Positions 26,024-39,142 of a stretch of DNA of 64,000 bases are shown piece by piece. The position numbers and the translations under genes are program-made. The notes beneath the pieces are model-generated. The model saw nothing but the letters and a program-made list of their open reading frames with translations. It ran no database searches and was not told where the DNA came from. Position 1 is the first letter of the stretch, and the number at the start of each line of letters is the position of its first letter. This stretch comes from Gammaproteobacteria bacterium (GTDB lineage Bacteria; Pseudomonadota; Gammaproteobacteria; Steroidobacterales; Rariloculaceae): the NCBI GenBank assembly GCA_022825505.1, contig JAJDWR010000025.1:180799-244798 (forward strand), read 5' to 3'.

Positions 26024-29000
26024 ATGAAGAATCTCAATCGATTGGTGCTGGCGGGTGTATCCGTGTGCATGCTCCATATGGCGCCTTCTGTCGCTCAGGA
26101 GGAAGACGAAGCCATTCTGACGTTGGAAGAAATCGTGGTTACCGCGCGGAAACGCGAGGAAACGCTGATGGACGTTCCGGTATCTACCTCGGTGTTCAGC
26201 GAGACATTGATTGAGGACGCCGGCATTACCACCTTGTACGATCTGTACGAGATGGTTCCGGGGCTTCACTTCGACGAAGAGGAAGACCGGCTCGCGGCGC
26301 TTCCGAGTATTCGCGGAATCCAGGCGAATGATGTCGCTCCCAACCGAACCAAGGTCACTTCATTTGTTGACGGCATACCGGTTCTCGGTTCTGCGGGGTC
26401 CATCGGCTTTTTCGGTTTTCAGCAGGTTGAAGTCTATCGGGGCCCGCAGAGTGCGGCTTTCGGACGATCGACCTTTGGCGGTGCGGTCAACTATGTTACC
26501 GCGAATCCGGGCGATACCTTTGAGGGCAATGTAGGCATCAACTACAACGACTTCGGAACCCGGACAGCCAATGTAAGTGTTGGCGGCCCCATCATGGAAA
26601 ATCTGGGCTTCTTGCTGAACTATTCGCATGAAGACAGCACCACGCCCGATATATGGCACGCAAACGGGGATTACGGTTACCGCAATGACCTTCTTTACAA
26701 TGGCAATCCCATTGAGACCAATGTCGACCAGGCCGATGGCACCGAGTTCGGCGCCCGCACCGGCGGCAATCTCAGCGGCAAGCTGGTATTCGAGCCCGAC
26801 GATACGCTGAGGCTGGCCATGACCTTTACCTCTTTGGAAACGCACGACCAGCGCGCACCGGTCATGTTTCTCAATCAAGCCGAGCGCGACGCATGCTTTG
26901 AAGACAACGGTGTATTTGTCGATGCGGGCATGATGGCCCCCTGGCTGCTTGGTGAGATGGAATGTAACTGGGATAACGCCCGCGACCTTTACTCTCAACA
27001 CGATGTCGAGCATTGGCTCAATGTCAACCAGCCGAACCTCGATCACCTGGTCGAAGATGCGCTGAACGACATGGGCTTCGCTATGGGTATGGCTATACGC
27101 TTACCCGTAGCAGGGCCTTTCACAATGGATGATGGCACAGTCCTGTCCATCGAAGAGCAGATCCTCCTGATGGCGAAGGCTTACTCCATTCCTGAAGATG
27201 AGCGCGGCACCAAGAGCGCACGGGATCGTGTTACTTTCCAGGCCGACAAGCTGCTCGCAAACGGCAGTGCGCTACAGTTTTCCTACATGCAGACCGACGA
27301 GACTTTCCAACGTGCGAATGCCACGGGATTCTACTACTACGACCCGGACAATTTCGGCATCTACGATGACGGAATACAGAACACCTTTGACATGAATGCA
27401 AACGGATCAAACATTCAATGGGAAGGTGACATTGCCAGATGGAGAATATACTCCGGTATGGGCGCTCCACGTCTTCCCAATCCCAGCTTTGGTGACATTG
27501 AAGAGCAATATGCCGAGCTTCGCTGGGTATCTCCCGCTGAAAACCGGTTGCGCTGGGTTGTCGGCGCCTCCTTCTACGATTATGACTATCTGGAAGAGCG
27601 CTGGAACAGCAGCCCCGCTGCCATGGGTATGGAGCCCATTGCGGGCGCCGCTCAGTTCAATGGTATCGTCGATGAATTCATGCAGCTTTCCGGCTTTGGT
27701 TTGACCGGCGATCCCTATGCGGCGGACCATCCGCAAAATGAGATTATCGGTGAGCAGGCGACGAACTCGGCCGTTTTCTTCAACGCCGCTTATGACATCG
27801 CGGACCGGTGGACGTTCTCCGTGGAGGGTCGATCCGCCAACGACGTCGTTGGCGCCACGAACGTATCCACCGGCGTTTCGGAAGAGGTCACCACCCGATC
27901 CTTCGTTCCCCGCGTATCCCTTACCTACAACCCGAATAACAATACCAGCTACTACCTTCAATGGGCTCAGGGTGTAAATCCGGCGGGTATCAACGTCGGC
28001 GTTTTGACTGGGAATACCTTGGCTATTCTGGAGAACGGTGTCACGGATGGACTGGTTCCCTATAATCAAGCGGCTGCCGAGACTGACGAGATCAACAACG
28101 ACACTGGAGAGCCTGTCCCGGATGGCACTAGTGACGCTTTCGACAATACTGCGGAGCCGGTGGGGGTGTGGTATACCGATGGCACCCAAACCACGCGGAT
28201 CCCGGGACAGATCTTTCGGACTGAATTTACCCGCGATGACTTCACATCCTACAAGGAAGAACAGATCACTCAACTGGAATTCGGTTTCAAGGGTAATGCC
28301 CTCGGCGGCCGTCTCACCTATGCCGGAGCGGTTTACTGGATCGACTGGGCGGACCAAATCCAGAACGGAGCCATTGATCTGGACAGCCCCTGTTCGGAAA
28401 ATCAATTGGCGGGTGATACGGATCCGATCCCAGGGCCCTGTGTCGTAGATGGCATGGAATACATGTGGGTAAATGCTGCTGACGGCAGTAACGTCGCCAC
28501 CAGCTTGAATTTTGGCGACGTTAAGATCAGGGGTGCGGAAATCGAAGGCAACTTCCGCATCAACCCAAACTGGGATGTTCGTGCGCAGGCCAGCCTCATG
28601 CAGGGCGAATACGACCAGTTTTGCGATATCGCCCTCTTCAACGCCATCGACTTTACCGAACTGGACGGGATGAATCCTGCTGGGATCACCGGTGCCGGGC
28701 AACAGCCCGACTATATGTCTGCCCTGGGCCTGAACGTACGGCGCCCCGGTGAGGGCGATACGCTTACCAGCACCTGCTACATCACCGATGGCAATACGCT
28801 CGCCAATCAACCCGAGATCAGCTATTCCGTCAGTCCCACTTTTTCCACGGACTTTGGCAATTTGCGTTATAGCGCCAGGCTGGATATTCGCCACGAAGGC
28901 AAGCAGTACGACAACTCGGCCAACTTCAACTGGTATCCGGCGGCAACTACGGTCAACCTGAACCTCAGCGTCCGTGGCGGCACGTGGAGCACCACCTTGT

Positions 29001-29221
29001 ACGTCTCTAACCTGACTAACGAAGATTCCCCTCGCAATGTCTTCGGATTCCCCGATGACGTATCGCAGATGGGGCTGCTCGACTACGTCACTGCTCCAAA
29101 CACGCCCATGACCGGCTACCTGGGTGAAACCTGGACTTACCTGGATCTTGCGCGGGACAGCTTCCAGTTCCGGCCTCGCAATCCTCGTTCGATCGGGATT
29201 AGAGCGAACTACAGGTTCTAA
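26024..29221 (+). CDS. Large TonB-dependent outer-membrane receptor
   Basis: 1,065-residue receptor with a signal peptide ending near PSVAQ and TonB-box-like LEEIVVTARKREET. The plug has QVEVYRGPQSAAFGRSTFGG; the barrel ends RSIGIRANYRF. It is longer than the other receptors in the window, with extended loops at about residues 280-420 and 680-760, and belongs to a different subgroup. It is followed by a strong terminator-like hairpin and a small lipoprotein gene. Ligand unknown. The gene has lower GC than most of the window. Confidence 0.95.
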   Translation: MKNLNRLVLAGVSVCMLHMAPSVAQEEDEAILTLEEIVVTARKREETLMDVPVSTSVFSETLIEDAGITTLYDLYEMVPGLHFDEEEDRLAALPSIRGIQANDVAPNRTKVTSFVDGIPVLGSAGSIGFFGFQQVEVYRGPQSAAFGRSTFGGAVNYVTANPGDTFEGNVGINYNDFGTRTANVSVGGPIMENLGFLLNYSHEDSTTPDIWHANGDYGYRNDLLYNGNPIETNVDQADGTEFGARTGGNLSGKLVFEPDDTLRLAMTFTSLETHDQRAPVMFLNQAERDACFEDNGVFVDAGMMAPWLLGEMECNWDNARDLYSQHDVEHWLNVNQPNLDHLVEDALNDMGFAMGMAIRLPVAGPFTMDDGTVLSIEEQILLMAKAYSIPEDERGTKSARDRVTFQADKLLANGSALQFSYMQTDETFQRANATGFYYYDPDNFGIYDDGIQNTFDMNANGSNIQWEGDIARWRIYSGMGAPRLPNPSFGDIEEQYAELRWVSPAENRLRWVVGASFYDYDYLEERWNSSPAAMGMEPIAGAAQFNGIVDEFMQLSGFGLTGDPYAADHPQNEIIGEQATNSAVFFNAAYDIADRWTFSVEGRSANDVVGATNVSTGVSEEVTTRSFVPRVSLTYNPNNNTSYYLQWAQGVNPAGINVGVLTGNTLAILENGVTDGLVPYNQAAAETDEINNDTGEPVPDGTSDAFDNTAEPVGVWYTDGTQTTRIPGQIFRTEFTRDDFTSYKEEQITQLEFGFKGNALGGRLTYAGAVYWIDWADQIQNGAIDLDSPCSENQLAGDTDPIPGPCVVDGMEYMWVNAADGSNVATSLNFGDVKIRGAEIEGNFRINPNWDVRAQASLMQGEYDQFCDIALFNAIDFTELDGMNPAGITGAGQQPDYMSALGLNVRRPGEGDTLTSTCYITDGNTLANQPEISYSVSPTFSTDFGNLRYSARLDIRHEGKQYDNSANFNWYPAATTVNLNLSVRGGTWSTTLYVSNLTNEDSPRNVFGFPDDVSQMGLLDYVTAPNTPMTGYLGETWTYLDLARDSFQFRPRNPRSIGIRANYRF

Positions 29222-29244
29222 AGGTAAATTCGGGCAATGTTCAA

Positions 29245-29273
29245 AGCCCTTGGCTTCGGCCAAGGGCTTCTTT
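29245..29273 (+). terminator. Rho-independent terminator or attenuator after the receptor
   Basis: Ten-base perfect arms (AGCCCTTGGC and its complement) around a TTCG tetraloop, followed by TCTTT. It lies 24 bases after the receptor stop and just before the AGGAG ribosome-binding site of the next gene, so it probably limits read-through into that gene. Confidence 0.8.
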
Positions 29274-29285
29274 CAGGAGAAAACA

Positions 29286-29672
29286 ATGATCTTCACCAGG
29301 GAAACTACCAGGCTCTTTCTGACTCTTGCGTCGGGCGCCCTTCTAGCCGCTTGCGAAAGCACTCCTGCTATCCAGGGCGCGAGTGCTGAAGAAATTGGAC
29401 AGAGTCTCGGCTATTCACGTGTCATATCGGTCGAAAATGTTCCGGATCCCGCCACATTCACCCTGGAACCCGTCAATTCCAGCACAGCCGTGATGGGGGG
29501 CAGATTCGGTGTCAGATACCTGATCTCATTCGCTCACAACTGCCCTGAAGCCGGGTTTGGCAACCTTTTCGATACGACCGGCACCGGCGGACAGATCGAC
29601 GCGGAAGACTCCATCATCATCGACGATCAAACCTACTGTCGAATCAGCGAGATCCATATTCTCGAGGAGTAG
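29286..29672 (+). CDS. Small lipoprotein of unknown function
   Basis: 128-residue lipoprotein: the ATG at 29286 follows AGGAG and gives a signal with lipobox LLAAC. The mature part has YLISFAHNCPEAG and a late cysteine (QTYCRISEIHIL), which could pair in a disulfide. No family was recognised. Separated from the receptor only by the hairpin terminator, it may be expressed at a lower level from the same transcript. Confidence 0.75.
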   Translation: MIFTRETTRLFLTLASGALLAACESTPAIQGASAEEIGQSLGYSRVISVENVPDPATFTLEPVNSSTAVMGGRFGVRYLISFAHNCPEAGFGNLFDTTGTGGQIDAEDSIIIDDQTYCRISEIHILEE

Positions 29673-29742
29673 GAAGCCTGGCTTTCAAAAGCCGATTGGC
29701 TGATACGCAAGCCCGGAATTCGGATAGCCGCGGGGTGGCGCG

Positions 29743-32700
29743 CTACTGAAGCGCGAGAATTCTCTCCCTGTGTGAGTCGATCGTGCCCTGAATCTGTTCC
29801 AGTTCCGGCGCCCGGTCACTGTGCCTGACCGCCAGTTCGCTCATGAAGCCCTCTATCTCATCCAGCCGCAAATCCCTGAGCGAAGCAGCCTGGGAACCGG
29901 ACGAGTCAGGTTGCTCTTCCAGCCGATCGATCTGAACGTCGATCAGCCGCAACACGCTCTTTGCCGTAGCCAGAGCGGCATCGATATCGCTGGCCAGGTA
30001 GGTCGACCTGATTCTCATCATGTAGAGCTGAACATCGAGAAACATCGCGATGGCGCTATCGACCAGGGCGGTTGCCTCGTTGAACATTCTCGGCTGGAAT
30101 CCGGGGGTGGTGAGTTGAATTCGCCATTCCGCGCGCAACTTGACGCTGGTCGCATACCACAAATCTGTGGGGAGCACTGCGGCCAACTCCGCGTCCAGGT
30201 CGAGCAGGGTTGCCATGTCCCGAACCTCCAGCGCCTGAAGGCCCCTGAATACATCCGCTGCCGAGCCCTCAAGCCTGGTGAGTTCCTCCTGCACATAGTC
30301 CGGAACCTCTGTTCCGCTGAAGATATCTCCGAACCATGGCTGCAAGAGAGCATATCTGGCCTGCTGGTTGCCCGGGTCGGCATCAAGAGTTCGCCTCAGC
30401 AGAGCCTGGGATTCTTCCCTGTTTCCCTGGCTCTGCAGTCCCACGGCATTGACAACCAGTGCCTGAATATCTCCTTCCCGGTAAAGTCGTTCAGCCAGCG
30501 CCAACGCCCGCGCGTGCCAGCCCATGGCATCGAAACGCCTGCTGATATAGGAATAATTGACGGGCGCCGGAAAGGCTTCTCCAATCCAGTTGTCCGCTGT
30601 AGTCAGCGGATCGTATCCCCTTACAAGGTCATAAAAACTGAACTGGTTCAGGGCTGTGCCGTCGTCCAGAACTCTCGAGGAAACCGTTGCCATGTAATTG
30701 CGATTGTCGGTAATCGGGGGGGCGCCGGCAGAAAACTCTTCGAGATTCTCCTGATCCATTGTCAGCGCGACCAACAGATCCTCCGGGGCGCCTACCCCCT
30801 CTTCGAGGTAGGTCAGGACGTCATCGCTCAGGGGGAGCCCCGTACGCGCCATCTGACGCTCCGGGTCCAGCGGTTGCTCCGAACCCATGAAGAAGAGGGT
30901 TCCGGGATCGACCTGGTACATTCGAATGTAGGAAAAAACATCCAGCATGCTCGCCGTGAGGGCTTTCAACAGGAAGTCATCGACAAAGGTGGCGTTCATC
31001 CACTGCAGAAACACGCCGTCTTCCGTCAGGTGCTCCCTGGCGAGCTGCATGAATTCGCGTGTATAGAGGTGGGAAGCCCCTGCCGTCCACGGATGGGAGG
31101 GCTGCGAGACGATGGCGTCGTACTTCTTTTCCGTCAGCGACAACGCGCTTCTGGCATCGTTGACCACGATGTTGATACGAGGATCATCCAGCGGATTGTT
31201 CTCGCGCCTGTCTCCATAAAACCGGTTTGCCTGGAGCACCTGGGGTTCAAGCTCGATCACATCTACGCTGGAGACGGATTCCGGCACGGATTCCAGAGCA
31301 ACACCGCCCCCGAAACCCACTACCAGCATGGATTCGGCCCGGGGCCTCGCCAAAACCGGGAACAAGGACAAATTCCGCTGGGTTCTTCGCTCCGGCGGTG
31401 AGCCAAGCTCACTGGGCGCCGCCTCGGGCAGACCATTGCTACGCAGGTAGAAGGAACCACCCTCTTCGATAACAACCACCGTGGCCGATCGGCCCACTTC
31501 ATAGAAGACGATCTCGCCACCCGGCATGGGGAAGACGGGACTGGACCTGAGAATCGCTTCCGGCATTTTGGGGTAATAGAAACCCAGGAAACCGAGGAAA
31601 AAAATCAGGGGGAACGCGATCGCGATTCTGACACGACGGGTTGCAAGGAAAGCCGCAGCCAGGCCGAGAGAGGCATTCAGCAACACGGCAAGTTTTATCG
31701 TTCCTTCGTACTTGAGCAATGGAATAATGAAAAACGCCGCAAGCGTGGCGCCTGCAATCGCTCCCACCGTGTTCCACGAGTACACCCTGGCCGAGGCGGG
31801 CGCCGCATCCGACCTGGAAGCGGCAAGCATTCGTACCGCCAAGGGGAAGGTGGCCCCGATAAAGATCGTCGCCGGCAACAGGACAAGGATGGCAAAGGCG
31901 ACATTTCCGCCAAGACCCGCCGTTTCCGGAATAGCCAGCGGCAGCAACTGGTAAATCAGGCTGGAGGTAACCGCAATGCCCAACTGGGCAACCACGAAAT
32001 ACCCGGTTGCCTGCTCCCGGGTCCTGGCAAACCGCGAGGCAATGGCGCTACCGATGGCGATACCGCTCAGGAAACCCGCCAGCATGGTGGCAAAGGCAGT
32101 GATGCTGCCCCCCAGTATGTGTCCCAGAAGTCGGGTCCACAGCACTTCGTAGACGAAGGCGTTGGCGCCCGAAAGCAGCATGATGGGAAGAATCCAGTAA
32201 CGGCGGCGGGGAGCACCGGCCGGTTCGGATTGAACTTCCTGTGTGGCTGGACTCAGGTCTTGCCCGTCTGCCTCCGTAGCTGAAGGAATTTTTCCTATCT
32301 GGATCGCTATCGAGGCGGCCAGCACAAAGACAACCAGGTTGATAACCACTCCAACCCAAACTGTGCCGTTTAGCCCCAGAAGCGGCAGCAGGACAAATCC
32401 GGCAACCAGGGTGCCGCCGATCGCACCAATGGTATTGGTCGCGTACAGAAGCCCCACCCGGGTTCCGATCTGCGCTTCCGACTTGACCACGTACTTGGTC
32501 AGCAATGGCAGGGTGGCGCCCATGAAGGTGGTTGGAATCGCAAGCACAACGAAAGCGACGATCAGATAGAAAAATGACTGTCCGGGCCCGCTGGCGTCCA
32601 CTGGCTCAGGCTGGCCGCCAAGCACGGCCACGTAGACGATGCGGGCGAACTGAAGCAGCAGCGGCACCGCCAATGCGGAAATGGCAATACCGGCTTCAAG

Positions 32701-32946
32701 CAGGCCGTAGAACAACACCGGACGAGTGATGCGGTAGACGTAGCGGGCCGCAACCGCAGCACCCAGCGACAGCCCGCCCATATAGGCTGCGAGCACCGCA
32801 GCAACAGCCAGTTCCGAAGTTCCGAAAACCAGTGAGAACTGCCGCAACCAGGCTGTCTGATAGAGCAGGGCGGCAAAGCCGGAAAGAACAAAGCAGGCGA
32901 CTACGCCGCCCAGTATGGGATTAAAAGACGGGGAGCTGAACCTCAT
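29743..32946 (-). CDS. Fused MFS-like / spermidine-synthase-like membrane protein with TPR-like tail
   Basis: About 1,067 residues. Residues 1-460 form some 12 or more membrane helices of the fused-type spermidine-synthase transporters (MGATLPLLTKYVV, IGATFPLAVRM). Residues about 470-720 resemble the class I methyltransferase fold of spermidine synthase (MLVVGFGGGVALE, DVIELEPQVL, VVNDARSALS), but the segment YDAIVSQPSHPW has Gln and His where SpeE has catalytic Asp residues, so aminopropyl transfer is doubtful. The C-terminal 250 residues are helical and TPR-like. The annotated ATG at 32946 is preferred over a GTG two codons upstream. The role is unknown. Confidence 0.85.
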   Translation of the reverse strand: MRFSSPSFNPILGGVVACFVLSGFAALLYQTAWLRQFSLVFGTSELAVAAVLAAYMGGLSLGAAVAARYVYRITRPVLFYGLLEAGIAISALAVPLLLQFARIVYVAVLGGQPEPVDASGPGQSFFYLIVAFVVLAIPTTFMGATLPLLTKYVVKSEAQIGTRVGLLYATNTIGAIGGTLVAGFVLLPLLGLNGTVWVGVVINLVVFVLAASIAIQIGKIPSATEADGQDLSPATQEVQSEPAGAPRRRYWILPIMLLSGANAFVYEVLWTRLLGHILGGSITAFATMLAGFLSGIAIGSAIASRFARTREQATGYFVVAQLGIAVTSSLIYQLLPLAIPETAGLGGNVAFAILVLLPATIFIGATFPLAVRMLAASRSDAAPASARVYSWNTVGAIAGATLAAFFIIPLLKYEGTIKLAVLLNASLGLAAAFLATRRVRIAIAFPLIFFLGFLGFYYPKMPEAILRSSPVFPMPGGEIVFYEVGRSATVVVIEEGGSFYLRSNGLPEAAPSELGSPPERRTQRNLSLFPVLARPRAESMLVVGFGGGVALESVPESVSSVDVIELEPQVLQANRFYGDRRENNPLDDPRINIVVNDARSALSLTEKKYDAIVSQPSHPWTAGASHLYTREFMQLAREHLTEDGVFLQWMNATFVDDFLLKALTASMLDVFSYIRMYQVDPGTLFFMGSEQPLDPERQMARTGLPLSDDVLTYLEEGVGAPEDLLVALTMDQENLEEFSAGAPPITDNRNYMATVSSRVLDDGTALNQFSFYDLVRGYDPLTTADNWIGEAFPAPVNYSYISRRFDAMGWHARALALAERLYREGDIQALVVNAVGLQSQGNREESQALLRRTLDADPGNQQARYALLQPWFGDIFSGTEVPDYVQEELTRLEGSAADVFRGLQALEVRDMATLLDLDAELAAVLPTDLWYATSVKLRAEWRIQLTTPGFQPRMFNEATALVDSAIAMFLDVQLYMMRIRSTYLASDIDAALATAKSVLRLIDVQIDRLEEQPDSSGSQAASLRDLRLDEIEGFMSELAVRHSDRAPELEQIQGTIDSHRERILALQ

Positions 32947-33021
32947 GCACACCGCATCCCTGCAACTCTTGTCTCATTATAGTTTGAGTTCGCGAGGCGA
33001 GCTGATCGGTCGCCGGCGCCC

Positions 33022-36274
<3,253 letters not shown>

Positions 36275-36300
36275 CGGTCCGGAGCCTCAGGAGCGAGACA

Positions 36301-37734
36301 ATGAGCGTAAGCAATCGGGTCGTGGCCATCGGATCGCCCGACAGCGACTGCCGGATCAGCGACATCCGGCTGGCCGACTTCGGCCGCCGGGAAATCGACC
36401 TGGCCGAGCAGGAGATGCCCGGGCTGATGGCGGTCCGGGAAGAATACGGTGCGTCAAGGCCACTGGCCGGCGCGCGCATCACCGGGTCCCTGCACATGAC
36501 CATCCAGACGGCCGTATTGATCGAGACCCTGGAGGCACTCGGCGCGGGAGTGCGCTGGGCAAGCTGCAACATCTTTTCCACCCAGGACCATGCGGCCGCC
36601 GCCATCGCCGCCAACGGCACCCCGGTGTTTGCGGTCAAGGGAGAGACCCTGGAAGAGTACTGGGAATACGTCGACCGGATCTTTGCCTGGCCGGATGCCG
36701 CCGGTCCCAACGTAATCCTGGACGACGGCGGCGATGCCACGCTCTTCGTACACCTCGGCTACCAGGCCGAGGAAGACCGCTCCGTGCTGGACAAGACGCC
36801 GGAAAGCGAGGAGGAAGCCGTGTTGCTGGCCGCCGTGCGCCGCTCCGTCGAGCGCGACCCGGAGCGCTTCCATCGCATGGTTCCGGAAATACTCGGCGTG
36901 AGTGAGGAAACCACCACCGGCGTCCATCGGCTCTACCAGATGCTGGATCGCGGCGAGTTGCTGTTCCCGGCCATCAACGTCAACGACTCGGTCACCAAGT
37001 CCAAATTCGACAACCTCTACGGCTGCCGGCACTCGCTGGTGGATGGCATCATGCGCGCTACCGACGTCATGCTCGCCGGCAAGGTCGCGGTCGTGGCCGG
37101 TTACGGCGACGTGGGCAAGGGGTGCTGCCAATCGCTCAAGGCCCAGGCGGCGCGGGTCATCGTCACGGAAATCGACCCCATCTGCGCCCTGCAGGCCGCC
37201 ATGGAAGGCTACGAGGTCATGACCATGGACGACGCCTGCAGGATCGCCGACGTGGTGGTCACGGCCACCGGCTGTGTCGACGTGGTCACCGCGAAGCACA
37301 TGGAGCAGATGAAGAACAACGCCATCGTCTGCAACATCGGCCATTTCGACAACGAGATCCAGGTGGAGCGCATCCGCCACCATGAATGGCTGGAAATCAA
37401 GCCGCAGGTCCACAAGATCACCTTCCCCGACGGTCACAGCATCATCCTTCTGGCCGAAGGGCGACTGGTGAACCTGGGTTGCGCCACCGGCCACCCGAGC
37501 TTCGTGATGTCCAACAGCTTCACCAACCAGGTGCTGGCGCAGATTGAGCTGTTCAACAATTCGGACAAGTATCCCCTGGGCGTCTACACGCTGCCCAAGG
37601 AACTGGACGAGAAGGTTGCCCGCTTGCACATCGGCAAGCTCGGCGTCGACCTGGAGGAGTTGTCGCAACGGCAGGCGGATTACCTGGGCGTGCCGGTGGA
37701 AGGCCCGTACAAGCCGGAGCACTACAAGTATTGA
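36301..37734 (+). CDS. ahcY: S-adenosylhomocysteine hydrolase
   Basis: 477-residue NAD-dependent enzyme that splits SAH into homocysteine and adenosine. Visible landmarks are [50 protein letters not shown], the Rossmann motif [40 protein letters not shown] and the C-terminal KPEHYKY. ATG at 36301 follows CAGGAG. An open frame upstream (from 36190) overlaps the kinase gene and is not used. Confidence 0.98.
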   Translation: MSVSNRVVAIGSPDSDCRISDIRLADFGRREIDLAEQEMPGLMAVREEYGASRPLAGARITGSLHMTIQTAVLIETLEALGAGVRWASCNIFSTQDHAAAAIAANGTPVFAVKGETLEEYWEYVDRIFAWPDAAGPNVILDDGGDATLFVHLGYQAEEDRSVLDKTPESEEEAVLLAAVRRSVERDPERFHRMVPEILGVSEETTTGVHRLYQMLDRGELLFPAINVNDSVTKSKFDNLYGCRHSLVDGIMRATDVMLAGKVAVVAGYGDVGKGCCQSLKAQAARVIVTEIDPICALQAAMEGYEVMTMDDACRIADVVVTATGCVDVVTAKHMEQMKNNAIVCNIGHFDNEIQVERIRHHEWLEIKPQVHKITFPDGHSIILLAEGRLVNLGCATGHPSFVMSNSFTNQVLAQIELFNNSDKYPLGVYTLPKELDEKVARLHIGKLGVDLEELSQRQADYLGVPVEGPYKPEHYKY

Positions 37735-37753
37735 TCCCTGACCCGGTCCAGGC

Positions 37754-39118
37754 GTGAAGCGGACGGCCACACTCGCCGGATTCTGCGCGGCGCTCGCATT
37801 GGGCCTCGGCCTCGCCGCCGCCGGCCAGCCTCCCGAAATCTGCTGGACAGCCGGCGTCACGCTGTTGTGCGCTACCTGGTGGATCACTGAAGCGCTCCCC
37901 ATCCCGGTTACGGCACTGGTGCCCTTTGCAGTCTTCCCGCTGGTGGGCGTGCTCACGCCCGCGCAGGTGGGGCAGGCCTACGGAAGCCCGCTGATCCTCC
38001 TCTACCTCGGCGGGTTCATGCTGTCCACAGCCATGGAGAAGAGCGGCGCCCACCGGCGCCTGGCGCTGGGCATGGTCAATACCTTCGGCGGTGCGGGGGA
38101 CCGGGGCGTGGTGTTCGGATTCATGGCGGCCGCGGCGTTCCTGAGCATGTGGATATCCAACACCGCCACCAGTCTCATGCTCCTGCCCATCGCCCTGGCG
38201 ACACTGGAAAATGTTCAGTCGCGGCGGTTGAAGATCGGGCTGCTGCTGGGAATAGCGTATGCCTGCAACGTCGGCGGCATCGGCACGCCCATCGGCACGC
38301 CCCCCAACCTGATCTTCATGCAGGTATACACCGACACAACCGGTATCCAGCTTGGCTTTGTCGACTGGATGACCTGGGGTTTGCCGGTGGTTGTCATTTT
38401 CGTGCCGCTGATCGCATTGTGGGTCACTCGCGGCGTTTCCCGGTCGCGAAACATCGTCGTTCCCGACGTGGGCGCCTGGCGGACAGAGGAGAAACGGACC
38501 CTGGCGGTATTCGCGCTTACCGCGCTGGCCTGGATGACTCGCACCGATCCCTTCGGCGGCTGGAGCACCTGGCTCAACCTGCCCCAGGCCAACGACGCCA
38601 GCGTGGCGCTGCTTGCGGTGCTGATGATGTTTCTCACGCCCAGCGGCAAGGGCGGCCGGCTGCTGGACTGGGAGACGGCCATCAAGATTCCGTGGGGCAT
38701 CCTCATCCTGTTTGCAGGGGGAATCTGCATCGCCAACGCGTTTGTAAGCTCGGGCATCAGCCAGATCGTGGGAGAGGCGCTGGGCGCGCTTAGCACGCTG
38801 CATCCGCTGCTTGTGTTGGCGGTGATCTGCCTGTCCGTCACGTTCCTGACCGAAATCACGAGCAATACGGCGACGACGGCGCTGCTGATGCCGATCCTGG
38901 CCGCGGCCGCAATCGGTTCCGGCGTCGACCCCCGGCTGCTGATGGTGCCGGCGGCCATGAGCGCCAGTTGCGCCTTCATGCTGCCAGTCGCCACCGGCCC
39001 CAACGCCGTGATCTTCGCCTCCGGCCACGTGCCCATCCGGGCCATGGCTCGGGAGGGGCTCATATTGAACCTGCTGGGCGCCGCAGTTCTGAGTACCCTT
39101 TGTTTTCTCATCCTGTGA
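37754..39118 (+). CDS. DASS (SLC13-type) anion:sodium symporter
   Basis: 454-residue inner-membrane carrier of the divalent anion:sodium symporter family, with about 11 membrane helices. The two pseudo-repeats each carry the sodium/substrate motif SNTAT (WISNTATSLMLLP near residue 135 and TSNTATTALLMP near 370), plus IGTPIGTPPNLIF. Substrates in the family are C4-dicarboxylates, citrate, sulfate or similar. GTG start, 19 bases after ahcY, so probably co-transcribed. The following gene exports Na+ and could recycle it. Confidence 0.92.
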   Translation: MKRTATLAGFCAALALGLGLAAAGQPPEICWTAGVTLLCATWWITEALPIPVTALVPFAVFPLVGVLTPAQVGQAYGSPLILLYLGGFMLSTAMEKSGAHRRLALGMVNTFGGAGDRGVVFGFMAAAAFLSMWISNTATSLMLLPIALATLENVQSRRLKIGLLLGIAYACNVGGIGTPIGTPPNLIFMQVYTDTTGIQLGFVDWMTWGLPVVVIFVPLIALWVTRGVSRSRNIVVPDVGAWRTEEKRTLAVFALTALAWMTRTDPFGGWSTWLNLPQANDASVALLAVLMMFLTPSGKGGRLLDWETAIKIPWGILILFAGGICIANAFVSSGISQIVGEALGALSTLHPLLVLAVICLSVTFLTEITSNTATTALLMPILAAAAIGSGVDPRLLMVPAAMSASCAFMLPVATGPNAVIFASGHVPIRAMAREGLILNLLGAAVLSTLCFLIL

Positions 39119-39142
39119 CACGGTTCGGCCTGGAGGATTCGC

